A DNA stretch of 34,082 bases from Microthrixaceae bacterium (GTDB lineage: Bacteria; Actinomycetota; Acidimicrobiia; Acidimicrobiales; Microtrichaceae): positions 1 to 34,082 of the forward strand of contig JAIBBP010000047.1 in the NCBI GenBank assembly GCA_019694615.1. Reading direction: 5' to 3'. Position 1 is the first letter of the stretch; each line of letters opens with the position of its first letter. Made by a program: the position numbers and the translations under genes. Under the pieces are notes generated by a model that was not told the DNA's origin, made no database searches, and was given only the letters and a program-made list of their open reading frames with translations. This document shows positions 23,910-32,115 of the stretch, piece after piece.

Positions 23910-25946
23910 ATGGCCCCCATCGCCGATACCGCCGCCGAACACCTGCGCCAACTGGCCGGCCCTGACGCGGTGCTGCGGCCGGCGCAACTCGAGGCGATCA
24001 CCGCTGCGGTTGAGGACCGCCGGCGTTCGTTGGTGGTACAGCGCACCGGGTTCGGTAAGTCGGCCGTGTACTTCATCGCCACGCGGATGCTGCGTGATGC
24101 TGGCGCCGGTCCGACCCTCGTCGTCTCGCCACTCCTGGCGCTCATGCGCGACCAGGTCGCTGCGGCCGAGCGGATGGGTGTCCGGTCGGCGACGATCAAC
24201 TCGACGAACCTCGACGACTGGAGCGAGATCGAGGCGGGACTGGCGGCGGGGGAGATCGACCTGTTGTGTATCAGCCCCGAGCGGCTCAACCATCACCGGT
24301 TCGCCCGACAGGTGCTGCCGCGGTTGGCGGCGGGCCTCGGGTTGCTGGTGATCGACGAAGCGCACTGCATCTCGGACTGGGGCCACGACTTCCGCCCCGA
24401 CTACCGGCGCATCCGCGACGCGATCGCCAATCTCGATCCCTCGACACCGGTGATCGCCACGACCGCTACCGCCAACGAGAGGGTGGCGCTCGACGTGGCC
24501 GAGCAGCTCGGCGACGACGTGCTCGTGCTCCGAGGCACGCTCGACCGTGAGTCGCTGTCGCTGGGCGTCGCCCGTCTCGGGTCGCTGGCCGAGCGTCTCG
24601 CGTGGTTGGCACTGCGGATCGGCGCGGTCGATGGCACGGGAATCGTCTACTGCCTCACTGTCGAGCAGACGACGCAGGTGGCGTCATTCCTCGCCGCCCA
24701 GGGGATCGATGCCGTTGCATACTCCGGCCAAACCCCAGCAGACGAGCGGGTTCCCCTGGAGGAGGCGTTCAAGGCCAACCGATTGAAGGCGCTGGTGGCC
24801 ACGAGCGCGCTCGGGATGGGAGTCGACAAGAGCGACGTGACCTTCGTGTACCACATGGGCGCACCCCCGTCGCCGATCGCCTACTACCAACAGGTTGGTC
24901 GTGCCGGGCGCTCGGTCGACCACGCGGAGGCCTGGCTCCTGCCTGGCCCCGAGGATCAGGCGATCTGGGACTACTTCACCTCCGTCGGCCTTCCCCCCGA
25001 GCGACTGGTGAGCCGCGTGCTGGAAGCGCTCGGTGACGAGCCGCTGAGCGTCCCGGCGTTGGAGCGCCAGGTCGACCTGCGTCGAACCCGTTTGGAAACG
25101 CTGCTGAAGATCCTCGATGTGGAAGGCGCGGTGGTCCGCACCGCCGACGGCTGGTTGCGTACCGATCGCCCCTGGACCTACGACCACGAGCGGGTCGAAC
25201 GCGTTGCCGAGGCCCGTCGCCACGAGGCGGAAGAGATGTTGCGCTACTCCGAGTGTTCCCGGTGTCTGATGCGAGCGCTGCGCGAGTCGCTCGACGACGC
25301 CGATGCGACCGATTGCGGGCGGTGCTCCGTGTGTACTGCGTCGGGCGATCCCGTCGTGCTCGACCCCGACGTGGTTCGGGCGGCGGTCGAGTTCCTCCGC
25401 GGCGCCGATGTCGTGGTCGAGCCGCGAAAGCAATGGGTGCGTGGCGGTGCACCGGATCTTCCCAGGGGCAATATCGCCGCTGACCGTCGTGCGGAGGTAG
25501 GGCGTGCGCTGTGCCGCGTCGGCGACTCGGGGTGGTGGCCGGTCGTGTCGCGGTGCGAGGCGGCGGGCGCGGCTGACGACGAGCTGATAGGCGGTGTGTT
25601 CGCAGCGCTCAAGCGATGGCCGTGGGACGCGCGCCCGTCTTGGGTTACCTGGATTCCCGGAGGCTTGGCCGAGGATGTCGCAGCGAGGATCGGCCATGCC
25701 GGGAAGCTGCCGGTCCACGCGACGTTCGCGGGGGCAACACCGCCCTCGACGGGAGCGAACTCGGCCTTCCGCCTCGCCGCGGTCTGGTCGGAGCTTCAAC
25801 TCGCGGGATCGCCTCCGGGGGTGGCGGGCCCGGTGCTGCTGGTGCTCGATCGGGCCGACAGCCGATGGACCCAGACGGTCGCGGCGCACCGGCTCCGGGA
25901 GGCCGGCGCTGGGCCGGTCCTCCCGTTCGTCATCGCTCGGGTGTGA
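23910..25946 (+). CDS. recQ: RecQ-family ATP-dependent DNA helicase with C-terminal PRTase-like domain
   Basis: 678 aa. Superfamily 2 helicase core: Walker A TGFGKS (46-51), DEAH box LVIDEAHCISDWGHDFRPDY (about 147-166), TATAN motif III, and C-terminal helicase motifs ATSALGMGVDKSDV and YYQQVGRAGRS. A zinc-binding region follows with CSRC..CGRCSVC at about 450-476. The C-terminal about 60 residues (VLLVLDRADSRWTQTVAA, LPFVIARV) look like a decayed phosphoribosyltransferase PRPP loop, a fusion also known in other actinobacterial RecQ-like proteins. It unwinds 3'-tailed DNA in recombination and repair. ATG 23910 is 48 bp after the previous gene. Confidence 0.9.
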   Translation: MAPIADTAAEHLRQLAGPDAVLRPAQLEAITAAVEDRRRSLVVQRTGFGKSAVYFIATRMLRDAGAGPTLVVSPLLALMRDQVAAAERMGVRSATINSTNLDDWSEIEAGLAAGEIDLLCISPERLNHHRFARQVLPRLAAGLGLLVIDEAHCISDWGHDFRPDYRRIRDAIANLDPSTPVIATTATANERVALDVAEQLGDDVLVLRGTLDRESLSLGVARLGSLAERLAWLALRIGAVDGTGIVYCLTVEQTTQVASFLAAQGIDAVAYSGQTPADERVPLEEAFKANRLKALVATSALGMGVDKSDVTFVYHMGAPPSPIAYYQQVGRAGRSVDHAEAWLLPGPEDQAIWDYFTSVGLPPERLVSRVLEALGDEPLSVPALERQVDLRRTRLETLLKILDVEGAVVRTADGWLRTDRPWTYDHERVERVAEARRHEAEEMLRYSECSRCLMRALRESLDDADATDCGRCSVCTASGDPVVLDPDVVRAAVEFLRGADVVVEPRKQWVRGGAPDLPRGNIAADRRAEVGRALCRVGDSGWWPVVSRCEAAGAADDELIGGVFAALKRWPWDARPSWVTWIPGGLAEDVAARIGHAGKLPVHATFAGATPPSTGANSAFRLAAVWSELQLAGSPPGVAGPVLLVLDRADSRWTQTVAAHRLREAGAGPVLPFVIARV

Positions 25947-25961
25947 CGCTTCCAACACAGA

Positions 25962-26351
25962 TCAGCGTTCGGTGGTGGACGTGGGCTCGATGATGATCGT
26001 CACCCGCTGCTCGCCCTCCTGGCGCAGCGGATAGGAGTCGACGCCCATGTACTTCCTGGCGAGCGCGTCGATGTCGGCATCGCCGGATTCGAGTCGACGC
26101 TCGCGCACCTTGCCGCGGACCTGGGCGTACTCGTATGGGTTGTCGAGACTCGTCGCCGACACGGCGACCGGGTCGCCGACCTGCAGGTAGCGGTCCTTGA
26201 CCCGACCCACGGCGGTGTTGAACCAGAGTTCGCCCGCCTCGTTGACGTCAGCCCACACCGGTGTGACGTGGGGGACTCCCTTGGCGTCGACGACGGCAAG
26301 GTGGGCCATGGCCGTCGAACGGAAGATCTGGTTGGCGTGCTCGGACAACAT
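25962..26351 (-). CDS. PPOX-class F420-dependent oxidoreductase
   Basis: 129 aa of the pyridoxamine-5'-phosphate-oxidase-like split-barrel fold. It starts with ANQIFRSTAMAHLAVVDAKG, then HVTPVWADVNEAGELWFNTA, GRVKDRYLQVGDPVAVSA and YAQVRGKVRERR, as in the Rv1155-type F420-binding family. Such proteins use deazaflavin F420 (or FMN) in redox reactions, presumably in the cytoplasm. ATG 26351 has AGGAG 8 nt upstream. A longer in-frame reading to 27563 passes antisense through two other genes and is an artefact. The precise cofactor is inferred from family and taxon. Confidence 0.87.
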   Translation of the reverse strand: MLSEHANQIFRSTAMAHLAVVDAKGVPHVTPVWADVNEAGELWFNTAVGRVKDRYLQVGDPVAVSATSLDNPYEYAQVRGKVRERRLESGDADIDALARKYMGVDSYPLRQEGEQRVTIIIEPTSTTER

Positions 26352-26454
26352 GTCGGCTCCTGTCGTGGAGAGGGAGGCATCGGGACGTCGGGATCCTACG
26401 TCGCGAGGATTCAGGAGTCGGCTCGGTCGTCGCGTGACCGTAGGCTTCGCCGTC

Positions 26455-26913
26455 ATGGCGACCGCGAGTGCAGGGCTGTTGGTCCATCGGGTGGGGCCCG
26501 ACGGTGTCGAGGTGTTGTTGGTGCACCCCGGCGGGCCGTTGTGGGCTCGCAAGGACGCCGGTGCCTGGTCGATCCCGAAGGGGGAGTACGTCGAGGGCGA
26601 CGATGCCGAGACGACGGCGCGGCGAGAGTTCGAGGAGGAGCTCGGCCTCACCGTCCCCGAGGGAACGCTCCACCCACTCGGCGAGATCCGGCAGGCGGGC
26701 GGCAAGCGGGTGACGGCGTTCGCGATCGAGGCCGATGTCGACGTGAGCGTCATCAACTCGAACGCGTTCGAGATGGAATGGCCCCCACGGTCGGGCAACC
26801 GGCAGGAGTTCCCAGAGGTGGACCGGGCCGAATGGTTCGCGCTCGATGAGGCGCGGGTGCGGATCAACACTGGGCAGGTTCCGTTCCTCGACCGACTTGC
26901 CGCATCTGAATGA
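26455..26913 (+). CDS. Nudix hydrolase
   Basis: 152 aa. The Nudix box is GEYVEGDDAETTARREFEEE followed by LGL, i.e. G-x5-D-x7-REFEEELGL, with Asp in place of the first conserved Glu but the metal-binding REFEEE intact. The preceding WARKDAGAWSIPKGE is typical of the group. It hydrolyses a nucleoside diphosphate-X compound of unknown identity. The ATG at 26455 was chosen because upstream in-frame sequence is antisense to the PPOX gene. The stop overlaps the MFS start (ATGA), so the two are coupled. Confidence 0.88.
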   Translation: MATASAGLLVHRVGPDGVEVLLVHPGGPLWARKDAGAWSIPKGEYVEGDDAETTARREFEEELGLTVPEGTLHPLGEIRQAGGKRVTAFAIEADVDVSVINSNAFEMEWPPRSGNRQEFPEVDRAEWFALDEARVRINTGQVPFLDRLAASE

Positions 26914-28157
26914 CGGAGTCGTCGTCGTTCGCCCCGCTTCGGCACCGCGCCTACCGGTTGGTGTGGACCGGCTCGTTGGTGTCGAACGTGGGGACGTGGA
27001 TGCAGGCCGCGGCGCTCGGCTACTACACGGCCCACACCACCCAGAGCGCGGCGTGGTCGGCGGTGGTCGCCGCCGGCGAGTTCGCGCCAACGGCGTTGCT
27101 CGGACCGTTCGGCGGAGCGATCGCGGATCGCTTCCCGCGTCGGACGGTGTTCCTGACCTGCACGGTGGTACAGGGTCTGCTGGCCGCCGCTCTGACGTGG
27201 GGAATGGTCGCGGGAGAACCGGGTGCGCCGGTACTCGCTCTGTTCGCGCTCGCCAACGGGTGCGTGTTCGCCTTGGGTTTTCCGGCGTTCTCCGCGATCC
27301 TGCCCGAGCTGGTGCCGTCGGAGATCATCGGCGCGGCGATCGGACTCAGCTCCGCGGCGTGGAACCTCGGCAGGGTGGTGGGACCGCTGCTCGGCACGAT
27401 CCTCTACCAGGAGTTCGGCATCGCCTGGGTGCTCGGAATCAACGCCGCGAGCTTTCTGGCAGTCGTGCTGGTCCTCGTGACGCTTCGGCTCGCGCCGCAG
27501 CCCCGATCGTCGGCGCCGATGCTCGCCGCGATCCGCCAGGGCTTCGCCTATGTCCGATCGCAACCTGGCCTACGGGTGACGTCGCAGGCGCTGTGCCTCA
27601 ACTCGTTGTTCATCGCACCATTCATCGGCTTGATCCCGGCGATGGTCGAGAAGGAACTGGGTGGTGGAAAGCGTGCTGTCGGTTGGCTGATCACCGGTCA
27701 GGGGATCGGTGCTGTGGTCGCCGGTGTCGTCTTCGGCCGATTGTCGGGGCGCTTCGGCGTGCGCCGCGTGATGGTCTGGGCGATCGTTCTCGGATCGCTC
27801 GCTCTGGTGGGCTACGGGTTCAGCCCGAACTGGCCGGTGGCCTTCGCCGCCCTGCTGGTCTGTGGAGGCTGCTACTTCGCGGCACTGGCCAGCTTCTCAA
27901 CGGTCGCCAACCTGCTGGCGCCTTCCGAGCTCCGGGGCAGGGTTCTATCGCTCAACCAGGTCGTTCTCGGCACGGTGTACGCGATCTCGCTCAACGTCGA
28001 GGGCCAGCTCGGGGATCGACTCGGCCTGCGGGAGGTCACGATCGGCGGAGCCCTGCTCTGTCTGGTGGTCGTGGTGGTGGTTCGAATCGCGCACCCGGGT
28101 TACACCGCCGTGCTGGACGAGACCGGCGGTGTACGACATGCTCCAGACCATGAGTGA
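26910..28157 (+). CDS. MFS transporter, DHA3/EntS-like
   Basis: 415 aa with about 12 transmembrane helices. FRHRAY-type LRHRAYRLVWTGSLVSNVG at the N-terminus, GPFGGAIADRFPRRTVFL as the loop 2-3 motif A, and AAWNLGRVVGPLLGTILY are characteristic of the DHA3 (MFS_3) group of drug or siderophore exporters. It is coupled to the Nudix gene by an ATGA overlap, and its end overlaps the ankyrin gene. Substrate unknown. Confidence 0.9.
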   Translation: MTESSSFAPLRHRAYRLVWTGSLVSNVGTWMQAAALGYYTAHTTQSAAWSAVVAAGEFAPTALLGPFGGAIADRFPRRTVFLTCTVVQGLLAAALTWGMVAGEPGAPVLALFALANGCVFALGFPAFSAILPELVPSEIIGAAIGLSSAAWNLGRVVGPLLGTILYQEFGIAWVLGINAASFLAVVLVLVTLRLAPQPRSSAPMLAAIRQGFAYVRSQPGLRVTSQALCLNSLFIAPFIGLIPAMVEKELGGGKRAVGWLITGQGIGAVVAGVVFGRLSGRFGVRRVMVWAIVLGSLALVGYGFSPNWPVAFAALLVCGGCYFAALASFSTVANLLAPSELRGRVLSLNQVVLGTVYAISLNVEGQLGDRLGLREVTIGGALLCLVVVVVVRIAHPGYTAVLDETGGVRHAPDHE

Positions 28158-28824
28158 CGCGCTCGCCGACGCCGCTGCGGTGATCCGAGTCGGCGACGTC
28201 GACGAGCTGGGGCGACTCCTCGCCGCCCACAGCGATCTGGCAACTGCGTTCCTCGGCACGCGTTCCCTGCTGCACGTCGCCACCGACTGGCCCGGCCATT
28301 TCCCGCGCGTCGGCGACACGATCCGGGTTCTGGTAGAAGCCGGCGCCGAGGTCGATGTCCGCTTTGTCGGTGACCACTCCGAAACACCACTGCACTGGGC
28401 CGCGAGCAGCGGCGATCTCGAAGCGGTCGACACACTGCTCGACCTGACTGCCGACATCGAAGCGGACGGCGGCGTGATCGGCGGAGGGACTCCGTTGGCG
28501 GACGCGGTCGCGTTCGGCCAGTGGGAAGCGGCCCGTCGGCTCGTCGAGCGAGGTGCTCGGGTGAACCTGTGGCAAGCGGCAGCACTCGGGATGCTCCAGG
28601 AGGTCGAGTCGCTCGTACGCGACGAGTCTCCCGACCCTGACGATCTCGCCAACGCGCTTTGGTGCGCGTGCCACGGGGGCCAACGCGCAACGGCGGAGTA
28701 CCTGATCACGCACGGGGCTGACACGTCGTGGGAAGGTCACGACGGACTGACCGCACGCGGCGCTGCCGAGAGAGCTGGGGCGGCAGAGCTGGCAGCTTGG
28801 CTCGCCGAGAGCGGCGCTCGCTGA
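28150..28824 (+). CDS. Ankyrin-repeat protein
   Basis: 224 aa with at least four ankyrin-like repeats: TPLHWAASSGDLEAVDTLLD, TPLADAVAFGQWEAARRLVE, the shorter LWQAAALGMLQEVESLV and ALWCACHGGQRATAEYLITH. Ankyrin repeats mediate protein-protein contacts; the partner is unknown and no signal peptide is seen. It probably starts at ATG 28150, 8 bp inside the MFS gene; ATG 28138 is an in-frame alternative. This is the last chromosomal-looking gene before the accessory island. Confidence 0.87.
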   Translation: MSDALADAAAVIRVGDVDELGRLLAAHSDLATAFLGTRSLLHVATDWPGHFPRVGDTIRVLVEAGAEVDVRFVGDHSETPLHWAASSGDLEAVDTLLDLTADIEADGGVIGGGTPLADAVAFGQWEAARRLVERGARVNLWQAAALGMLQEVESLVRDESPDPDDLANALWCACHGGQRATAEYLITHGADTSWEGHDGLTARGAAERAGAAELAAWLAESGAR

Positions 28825-28957
28825 GTTCGGCGGTCGTGGCGAGCAATGACGTCGTGAATTGACCTCCTACATCCAAGTCGTGTCGCCGCTGACGAAGGTG
28901 CCGGGTTGGATCACTCGTCCCCGCCCGTCGCAGGCGATGCGTCCGAACGGTGTGTTG

Positions 28958-29050
28958 CTAGGTGATATCCAGGTCGTCCGGAGAGCTCGACTCACCGAGC
29001 AGCCGTATGTCGAGGACGGCGCCGGCGAGCTGCTCCGGGTACACCGCCAG
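28958..29050 (-). pseudogene. 3' remnant of a second RES-domain toxin gene
   Basis: On the minus strand the last 30 codons read LAVYPEQLAGAVLDIRLLGE..SSPDDLDIT and a stop. They align without gaps to the C-terminus of the intact RES toxin at 32651-33187 (23 of 30 residues identical by eye). Upstream in the same frame a TAA appears after about 24 further, poorly matching codons, and no RES core (GGRFN, catalytic E) is found. A 12-bp tandem repeat (CACCGCCAGGAG twice, 29042-29065) marks the break. It is a decayed copy, not a functional gene. The surrounding 28825-28957 and 29051-29300 show no convincing gene. Confidence 0.75.
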
Positions 29051-29300
29051 GAGCACCGCCAGGAGTGGCTCGACCGCCAGCTCCGAGCTGCGGTTCGGCG
29101 TTCTCCGGACCTTGCTGCTGACCAGTTACGACATCTCGGCTACGGCATCTCGGTGCCCGGCGACTGAGCTGAGCGTGCCGGCAGGTTGACGTTGGTCGCC
29201 GGCGCGAAGCTTCAGGGAGTGGTCCTTGAGGGGCCGCAGCTCAAGGTGGTCGGACGCGAGTCCGCACGAACCGGGTCGTGCGGGAGTCGATTGGCAATAC

Positions 29301-29408
29301 TCACTTCTTCTTGCCCGAGGACCGAACGGTCTGGGTGACTGTGATCTTCGGATTCCGCTGGACGGTCGCCTTGCTGACGAATCGACCGGTGATAGCGGAC
29401 TGATTCAC
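29301..29408 (-). CDS. 35-aa SAITGRFVSKAT-type small protein
   Basis: GTG at 29408 gives a 35-residue basic protein containing SAITGRFVSKATVQRNPKIT and ending in SGKKK. Short proteins with the S-A-x-T-G-R-[FY]-V-x-x-x-T-x-x-x-[HN]-P signature are widespread in actinobacteria and their phages; their function is unknown. An in-frame GTG 14 codons upstream is an alternative start. It stands alone between the RES remnant and the left inverted repeat, consistent with mobile-element cargo. The motif match rather than length supports it being real. Confidence 0.6.
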   Translation of the reverse strand: MNQSAITGRFVSKATVQRNPKITVTQTVRSSGKKK

Positions 29409-29671
29409 CTTCCGGGGTGTCCCATGCTCTACCGCGTTTCTGCTCACTAGTCGGCCTGATCGTTAGTCGCAGCGAACGGCTTGGCAGCCGGTCCGGAGGT
29501 CGAGACGCTCGAGGGGCCAGGGCATGCCCAGTCCAACAACCGAGTGAAACCCCTGAGCCCAGCGCACCGCTTTGGAGGCCCTTGACGCCTTCATGCGGGG
29601 CCTGACGGCAAGGCCCCCGCCTACCCGGGTGGCTATCCGTGGCCGTTTCCGAGCGACCTGAACCGGCCAAA
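29409..29671. other. Non-coding island sequence, no gene seen
   Basis: No ORF on either strand here shows plausible protein character. The stretch includes GTGAAACCCCTGAG (about 29544-29557), whose complement CTCAGGGGTTTC echoes the TCAGGGG core of the flanking inverted repeats. It is read as decayed or recombination-derived sequence. Confidence 0.4.
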
Positions 29672-29721
29672 ACCCCGGTATTCAGCGGTGGGGGTTTCCC
29701 CTGAAATCCGGATCCCTGCTG
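29672..29721. repeat. Left imperfect inverted repeat of the glycosylase/nuclease operon
   Basis: The reverse complement of this segment matches 32376-32423 with small gaps, sharing the blocks AGGGATCC, TCAGGGGAA, CCGCTGAA and a final GGG run in the same order and spacing. It begins 12 bp beyond the stop of the nuclease gene. Internal GGGGTTTCCCC could form a short hairpin. Whether it is a transposon end, integrase arm site or bidirectional terminator is unknown. Confidence 0.6.
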
Positions 29722-29733
29722 CCGCTTGGGATC

Positions 29734-30453
29734 TCAAGGGTCGGTGATGGGGTCCATCCCAGGGTGCGCACAGCGGAGCGCTCGTTCTTGCACAGGTTGC
29801 TGCACGCCGGTAGGAGACGGGGCCGGCAGTGGGCCGGTCAGGAAGCAGTCGACGCTGACGTCGAGGCCCCAGACCTGCCCCGCCTCGAACGGGTACTGGG
29901 TTGTCGGTGCGTTGAAGCCCGTGGCAAGGCCCTCGAGCCACCTCTCCCGTGCAGCCGCCCGAACCCCGCCGTCAGGATGTGCCTTCGCACACCGGTTGAT
30001 GTGAGTCGCGTACTTGACGACGCCGGCGGGCTCGGAAGGGATGTCTCCGCGGACATCGAAGACGATCGACAGCAAGAAGTGGTCCGAGGCCGTGAGCGTG
30101 GTCATCTTGTGAGCGTCCTTGGCCAGGTAGCCGAGGTACCTCGCTCGGTCGGCTTCGTTGACGGCGTTGAAGGTGCACAGCACCTTCGCTTCGACTTGGG
30201 CAACGAGTGTGCCGGTCGCCGTCAGCACTGCCAGGTCCGCCCTGCGGTACTCGCGAGCGACGACGAAGTCCGAGCCGAGCTTTGTCTGGAGGGCCCAGGC
30301 AAGGCGGTCTCGCACAGGCCCCTCGACCTTGCTCGTCACCGTCAGGTACGCGAGCTCGTCGTCGGCGAAGGCAGCGCCGAGTTGCCCAAGTGCATCCCGT
30401 AGAGCAGCGCCGATGTCGACGGCGGTGTCTTGTTGGTCGTCCTGGTCCGGCAT
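29734..30453 (-). CDS. PD-(D/E)XK nuclease-like protein
   Basis: 239 aa. The putative catalytic core is E44 (VEGPVRDRLAWALQ), D73 in YRRADLAVLTATG and E88-x-K90 in LVAQVEAKVL, i.e. an upstream helix Glu, Asp, then ExK at the end of the next strand, as in restriction-type PD-(D/E)XK nucleases. The remainder (HFLLSIVFDVRG, YATHINRCAKAHPDG) shows no familiar domain. It is the last gene of the island operon, 12 bp after the 82-aa gene. The fold is inferred from motif and predicted strand order. The context of a DNA glycosylase and a nucleotidyltransferase suggests an effector that cuts nucleic acid. Confidence 0.62.
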   Translation of the reverse strand: MPDQDDQQDTAVDIGAALRDALGQLGAAFADDELAYLTVTSKVEGPVRDRLAWALQTKLGSDFVVAREYRRADLAVLTATGTLVAQVEAKVLCTFNAVNEADRARYLGYLAKDAHKMTTLTASDHFLLSIVFDVRGDIPSEPAGVVKYATHINRCAKAHPDGGVRAAARERWLEGLATGFNAPTTQYPFEAGQVWGLDVSVDCFLTGPLPAPSPTGVQQPVQERALRCAHPGMDPITDP

Positions 30454-30465
30454 GAGTCTGTTCTC

Positions 30466-30714
30466 TCAGCCGGTACCGGCGTCGGTCATGTGGCGGCGGA
30501 TCTGGTCCCAGTGCTCGGTCAGCATGAACGACACCGGGTACCAGGCGTCGCCGCTGAAGTCGGGGTTCGCTGTCGCCCAGACCCGAGTGAGGGCGCGGAC
30601 CGCTCTCCCGACGCGTTCGTGGCGCTCCTCCGGGTTGATCGTGGACAGGGCCTCCTCGAGCCAGCGGGTGACGTCTCGGATGTCGTCATCGGAGATGGGG
30701 TTGGATTCGGTCAT
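30466..30714 (-). CDS. 82-aa acidic helical protein of the island operon
   Basis: Starts at ATG 30714 with AGGAG 4 nt upstream. The protein is mostly helical: DDDIRDVTRWLEEALSTIN, then ERHERVGRAVRALTRVWATA, then YPVSFMLTEHWDQIRRHM. There are no cysteines, membrane segments or nucleic-acid-binding motifs. It lies between the nucleotidyltransferase side and the nuclease gene. Size, acidity and place directly before a putative toxic nuclease would suit an inhibitor or adaptor subunit, but this is a guess. No family recognised. Confidence 0.62.
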   Translation of the reverse strand: MTESNPISDDDIRDVTRWLEEALSTINPEERHERVGRAVRALTRVWATANPDFSGDAWYPVSFMLTEHWDQIRRHMTDAGTG

Positions 30715-30809
30715 CGCTCCTGCTCCCTGGTTGTGCGAGTTCTGGGTCTTCGACCACCACCCGTGGTGGCGGCACAGGCGGCGTCAGGCCGGAGGGCGTC
30801 GGTGCTCAT
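30711..30809 (-). CDS. Possible 32-aa linking ORF
   Basis: ATG 30809 overlaps the nucleotidyltransferase stop (ATGA) and its own stop overlaps the ATG of the 82-aa gene (ATGA). The peptide is Arg/Thr-rich (TGGGRRPRTRTTREQER) with no known motif. The overlaps argue that ribosomes read through the region, either to make a peptide or simply for coupling. It also contains a perfect 7-bp inverted repeat (CCACCAC 30754-30760, GTGGTGG 30763-30769) that may act as an intercistronic hairpin. Confidence 0.35.
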   Translation of the reverse strand: MSTDALRPDAACAATTGGGRRPRTRTTREQER

Positions 30810-31399
30810 CGTTCGTACGCCCCCTTCTCCACTCCGGCGACGTCATCGGCCGGGCCCTTCCACCTGAGGTCGCCGAGGTCGGGCCACAGCGCCACGATGG
30901 GGCAGCGGGCCAGGTGCCATGGCGTCGAACGCTGCTTGTCGGCGTTGCCGGAGATCCATGCTTGGACTGCCCCTGCAGGCCCGTCGGGGTGCGGTGGAAC
31001 AACACGTGCGAGCAGGTCGACCCGCCGGCCTTCGAACCGCTCCCACTTGGGGATCCGTTTCGCCGCGCTCGGCTTGTCGTAGTCCGGGCCGATGTAGAGC
31101 TCCTGGCCGTGCTCGGATGGGCCGAAGTCTCGCTGGGTCGTGCCGCGGGCGTACGGGAAGGCGTTGGCGCGCCGCCCGGCTGGCAGCGGGTAGAGCAGGT
31201 AGACGTCGATGTCCTTGATGCCCCTGTCGCCGTGGACTCGGTGGCGGGCGGCCCCTTGGACGAGGCATGCGGCGAGGAGTTCCGCGCACCAGTCCGGCCG
31301 CTGAGCGGCGAGCTCGTTGTGGCGGTCGAGCGCGATGTCGCGCAGTCGCAGCAGGTTCGAGTCCGTCAGCGGCTCGTAGGACCGCTGTGATCGAGTCAT
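30806..31399 (-). CDS. Predicted nucleotidyltransferase-fold protein
   Basis: 197 aa. The segment LVQGAARHRVHGDRGIKDID (about 47-66) followed by VYLLYP has the polymerase-beta-type layout: a Gly turn, then D63-x-D65, and a third carboxylate D128 in FEGRRVDLLARVV. DFGPSEHG (about 91-98) and GRRVDLL are shared with a widespread bacterial family of about 200 aa lacking a named function. The enzyme would transfer a nucleotide to an unknown acceptor. ATG 31399 overlaps the glycosylase stop (ATGA). It is smaller than CD-NTases of CBASS and no effector typical of CBASS is present. Confidence 0.62.
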   Translation of the reverse strand: MTRSQRSYEPLTDSNLLRLRDIALDRHNELAAQRPDWCAELLAACLVQGAARHRVHGDRGIKDIDVYLLYPLPAGRRANAFPYARGTTQRDFGPSEHGQELYIGPDYDKPSAAKRIPKWERFEGRRVDLLARVVPPHPDGPAGAVQAWISGNADKQRSTPWHLARCPIVALWPDLGDLRWKGPADDVAGVEKGAYER

Positions 31400-32115
31400 G
31401 GGGTCTTTGCCCGCTGCGGAGCCCACTGGTTGCCCGTGCGTCGGCTGGCCTCGGCGACGAAGACGAGCGTCTCGAGCTCGGTCGGTGTGCAGAGCCCGGC
31501 GGACCAGGCGGTCATGTTCTCCAAGTAGTGCTCGTACTGCGAGGTGGACCACTGGGTGGGCCGCAGCCGGGTGCCGCAGTACTCGTTCAACCACGTCGCG
31601 ACCAGAACATCGAGCACGAGAGCGGGGTCGTCGGGCGCGGAGCAGAAGTGCAGGTACTTGGTGCCGAACGCCGGGCCCAGCCACTTCAGGCGGTGTTCGT
31701 TGGCCATGGCCCGGTAGCCCCCGATGGGGCCTTCGTCGGTGAGGACCTTGGCGATGTGGTGGAGTCGTTCGCCGGCGTTGGGGCTGGTGGCGAGGATGCG
31801 GTTGGTCCGGAACACGGCGTATCCGGTGCGTCCGAAGCCCCACACCATCGACGCGACGAACGCTTCGGTCGCGGCGGCGGGGCTGTCACCGGCGCGGCGG
31901 GCATAGCAGCGGACGTCGTCGCGGCCGATCGGGTTGGGTAGGGCGTCGAGCAGGCGGTCGAAGGCAGCGACACGCGGGTACTTCGGGTTCTCGCCCGGAG
32001 GTGCGAGCCATCGGCTGCGGTCCCAGGTGATCGGGTCCTGGCCTGGGTGGTCAGCGTCGGCCCAGTCGGCGATGAGTTGGGAGATGGCTGGCGGCCGAGC
32101 AGGCGCCGCGCTCAC
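31396..32115 (-). CDS. OGG-fold (8-oxoguanine-glycosylase-like) DNA glycosylase
   Basis: 239 aa. The core resembles the bacterial 'OGG fold' family: FVASMVWGFGRTGYAVFR (about 86-103), a GPIGGYRAM segment, then LGPAFGTKYLHF with K153 in a helix-hairpin-helix-like turn, and ALVLDVLVATWLNE with D169. The Lys and Asp 16 residues apart could be the catalytic pair of a bifunctional glycosylase/lyase. It would excise a modified base from DNA. GTG 32115 overlaps the stop of the 43-aa ORF and its own stop overlaps the nucleotidyltransferase start. In an island with a nuclease it may attack modified phage DNA; that role is inferred. Confidence 0.65.
   Translation of the reverse strand: MSAAPARPPAISQLIADWADADHPGQDPITWDRSRWLAPPGENPKYPRVAAFDRLLDALPNPIGRDDVRCYARRAGDSPAAATEAFVASMVWGFGRTGYAVFRTNRILATSPNAGERLHHIAKVLTDEGPIGGYRAMANEHRLKWLGPAFGTKYLHFCSAPDDPALVLDVLVATWLNEYCGTRLRPTQWSTSQYEHYLENMTAWSAGLCTPTELETLVFVAEASRRTGNQWAPQRAKTP

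Noticed and set aside
25962..27563. PPOX reading extended to 533 codons
   Set aside because: The upstream two thirds are antisense to Nudix and MFS; AGGAG and domain start place the ATG at 26351.
29042..29065. Two copies of CACCGCCAGGAG as a start of a repeat array or CRISPR
   Set aside because: Only two tandem 12-bp units without spacers; simple slippage duplication. No CRISPR array is present in the window.
30158..31390. Long plus-strand ORF opposite the island operon
   Set aside because: Ser/Arg-rich shadow of the overlapped minus-strand genes, no domain features.
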